Below, in pieces: positions 5,254 through 5,412 of a stretch of DNA of 5,412 nucleotides. The stretch is taken from the NCBI GenBank assembly GCA_937902945.1, contig CALEMD010000359.1, positions 1-5,412 on the forward strand, given 5' to 3'. The notes beneath the pieces are model-generated. The model did not search any database. It had not been told where the DNA came from and was given only the letters and a program-made list of their open reading frames with translations. A program made the position numbers and the translations under genes. Position 1 is the first letter of the stretch. Each line of letters opens with the position of its first letter. Source of the stretch: an uncultured Erysipelotrichaceae bacterium. Lineage in GTDB: Bacteria; Bacillota_I; Bacilli_A; Erysipelotrichales; Erysipelotrichaceae.

Positions 5254-5412
5254 TCAATAGCAGGCAATATTGGAATCTGTTCTTGATTCAGTGCCGCCGA
5301 TCAGAACTCCATTATCCAAACGCTGGATAATCTGCCCGCGTCCAAATGAATACCTGTTTGCCGCATACTTAATCTCATGCCCTTTACGAATCAATTCATC
5401 TGCAACCCTTTT
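5254..5412 (-). CDS. Gamma-glutamyltransferase family protein, C-terminal fragment (partial)
   Basis: I translated it by hand as the last 52 residues of a gene that enters from the right edge and stops at TGA 5256-5254. Ntn-hydrolase enzymes of this family transfer or hydrolyse gamma-glutamyl groups of glutathione and related compounds after self-cleavage into large and small subunits. The visible part is the small-subunit C-terminus. It contains SFGRGQIIQRLDNGV and GGTESRTD, close to the family's terminal GRGQ-I-x-R-L-x-x-GVL-x-GG-T/S-x-x-R-x-D pattern, and ends IACY. The catalytic threonine lies outside the window, so activity cannot be judged. The GRGQII/GGTExRTD wording resembles YwrD-like members more than classical Ggt, which is tentative. 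Nothing here suggests a truncation at the 3' end. It lies upstream of the paired CHR proteins in the same operon. Confidence 0.88.
   Translation of the reverse strand, partial: KRVADELIRKGHEIKYAANRYSFGRGQIIQRLDNGVLIGGTESRTDSNIACY

Noticed and set aside
1..5412. CRISPR array, tRNA or rRNA gene, insertion sequence or prophage signature
   Set aside because: No regularly spaced repeats, RNA gene landmarks, transposase or terminal inverted repeats were seen. The window is ordinary metabolic and transport gene content apart from the unusual regulator.

Overview
The window looks like chromosomal DNA of a low-GC Gram-positive (Bacillota), probably a fermentative, gut-type anaerobe. This rests on AT-rich DNA, strong AAAGGAG-type ribosome binding sites, a mannose-family PTS next to a LevR-type regulator with PTS-regulation domains, and a gamma-glutamyltransferase beside paired short chromate-type transporters. 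The genus cannot be fixed from the sequence; an Erysipelotrichia- or Clostridia-like host is only a guess.

Layout. Positions 1-1389 (minus strand) hold the start of a mannose/fructose/sorbose-family PTS operon in the order EIIA, EIIB, EIIC. EIIA and EIIB overlap by ATGA, and EIIC runs off the left edge, so EIID is expected outside. Positions 1390-1630 are a divergent control region. It has a good housekeeping-type promoter for the PTS genes, a perfect TATAAT -10 for the regulator, and a family of GTGTGT repeats likely to be operator sites. Positions 1631-4090 (plus) encode an 819-residue regulator of LevR/ManR architecture: winged HTH, AAA+ domain, PRD1, EIIA(Man)-like domain, PRD2. Positions 4115-5412 (minus) are a second operon: the C-terminal end of a gamma-glutamyltransferase followed by two short chromate-transporter-family proteins that overlap by ATGA. 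This operon converges on the regulator with only 24 bp between stop codons.

How it fits together. The PTS would take up and phosphorylate a hexose-type sugar. Its phosphorylation state would be read by the regulator through conserved histidines (His501, His582, His758), and the regulator would act at the GTGTGT sites to control the PTS promoter and perhaps its own.

Main point of interest. LevR-type regulators are normally sigma-54 activators. This one has lost nearly every residue that such activators need: the Walker A Ser/Thr is Trp, the Walker B Glu is Asn, GAFTGA has become GATIST, and the arginine-finger RRR is LKY. In agreement, the PTS operon has a near-consensus sigma-A promoter (TTGACG-16-TATACT), while a -24/-12-like sequence upstream of it lacks the essential GC. 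Together these suggest a former sigma-54 circuit rewired to the housekeeping sigma factor, with the AAA+ domain kept as a non-catalytic scaffold.
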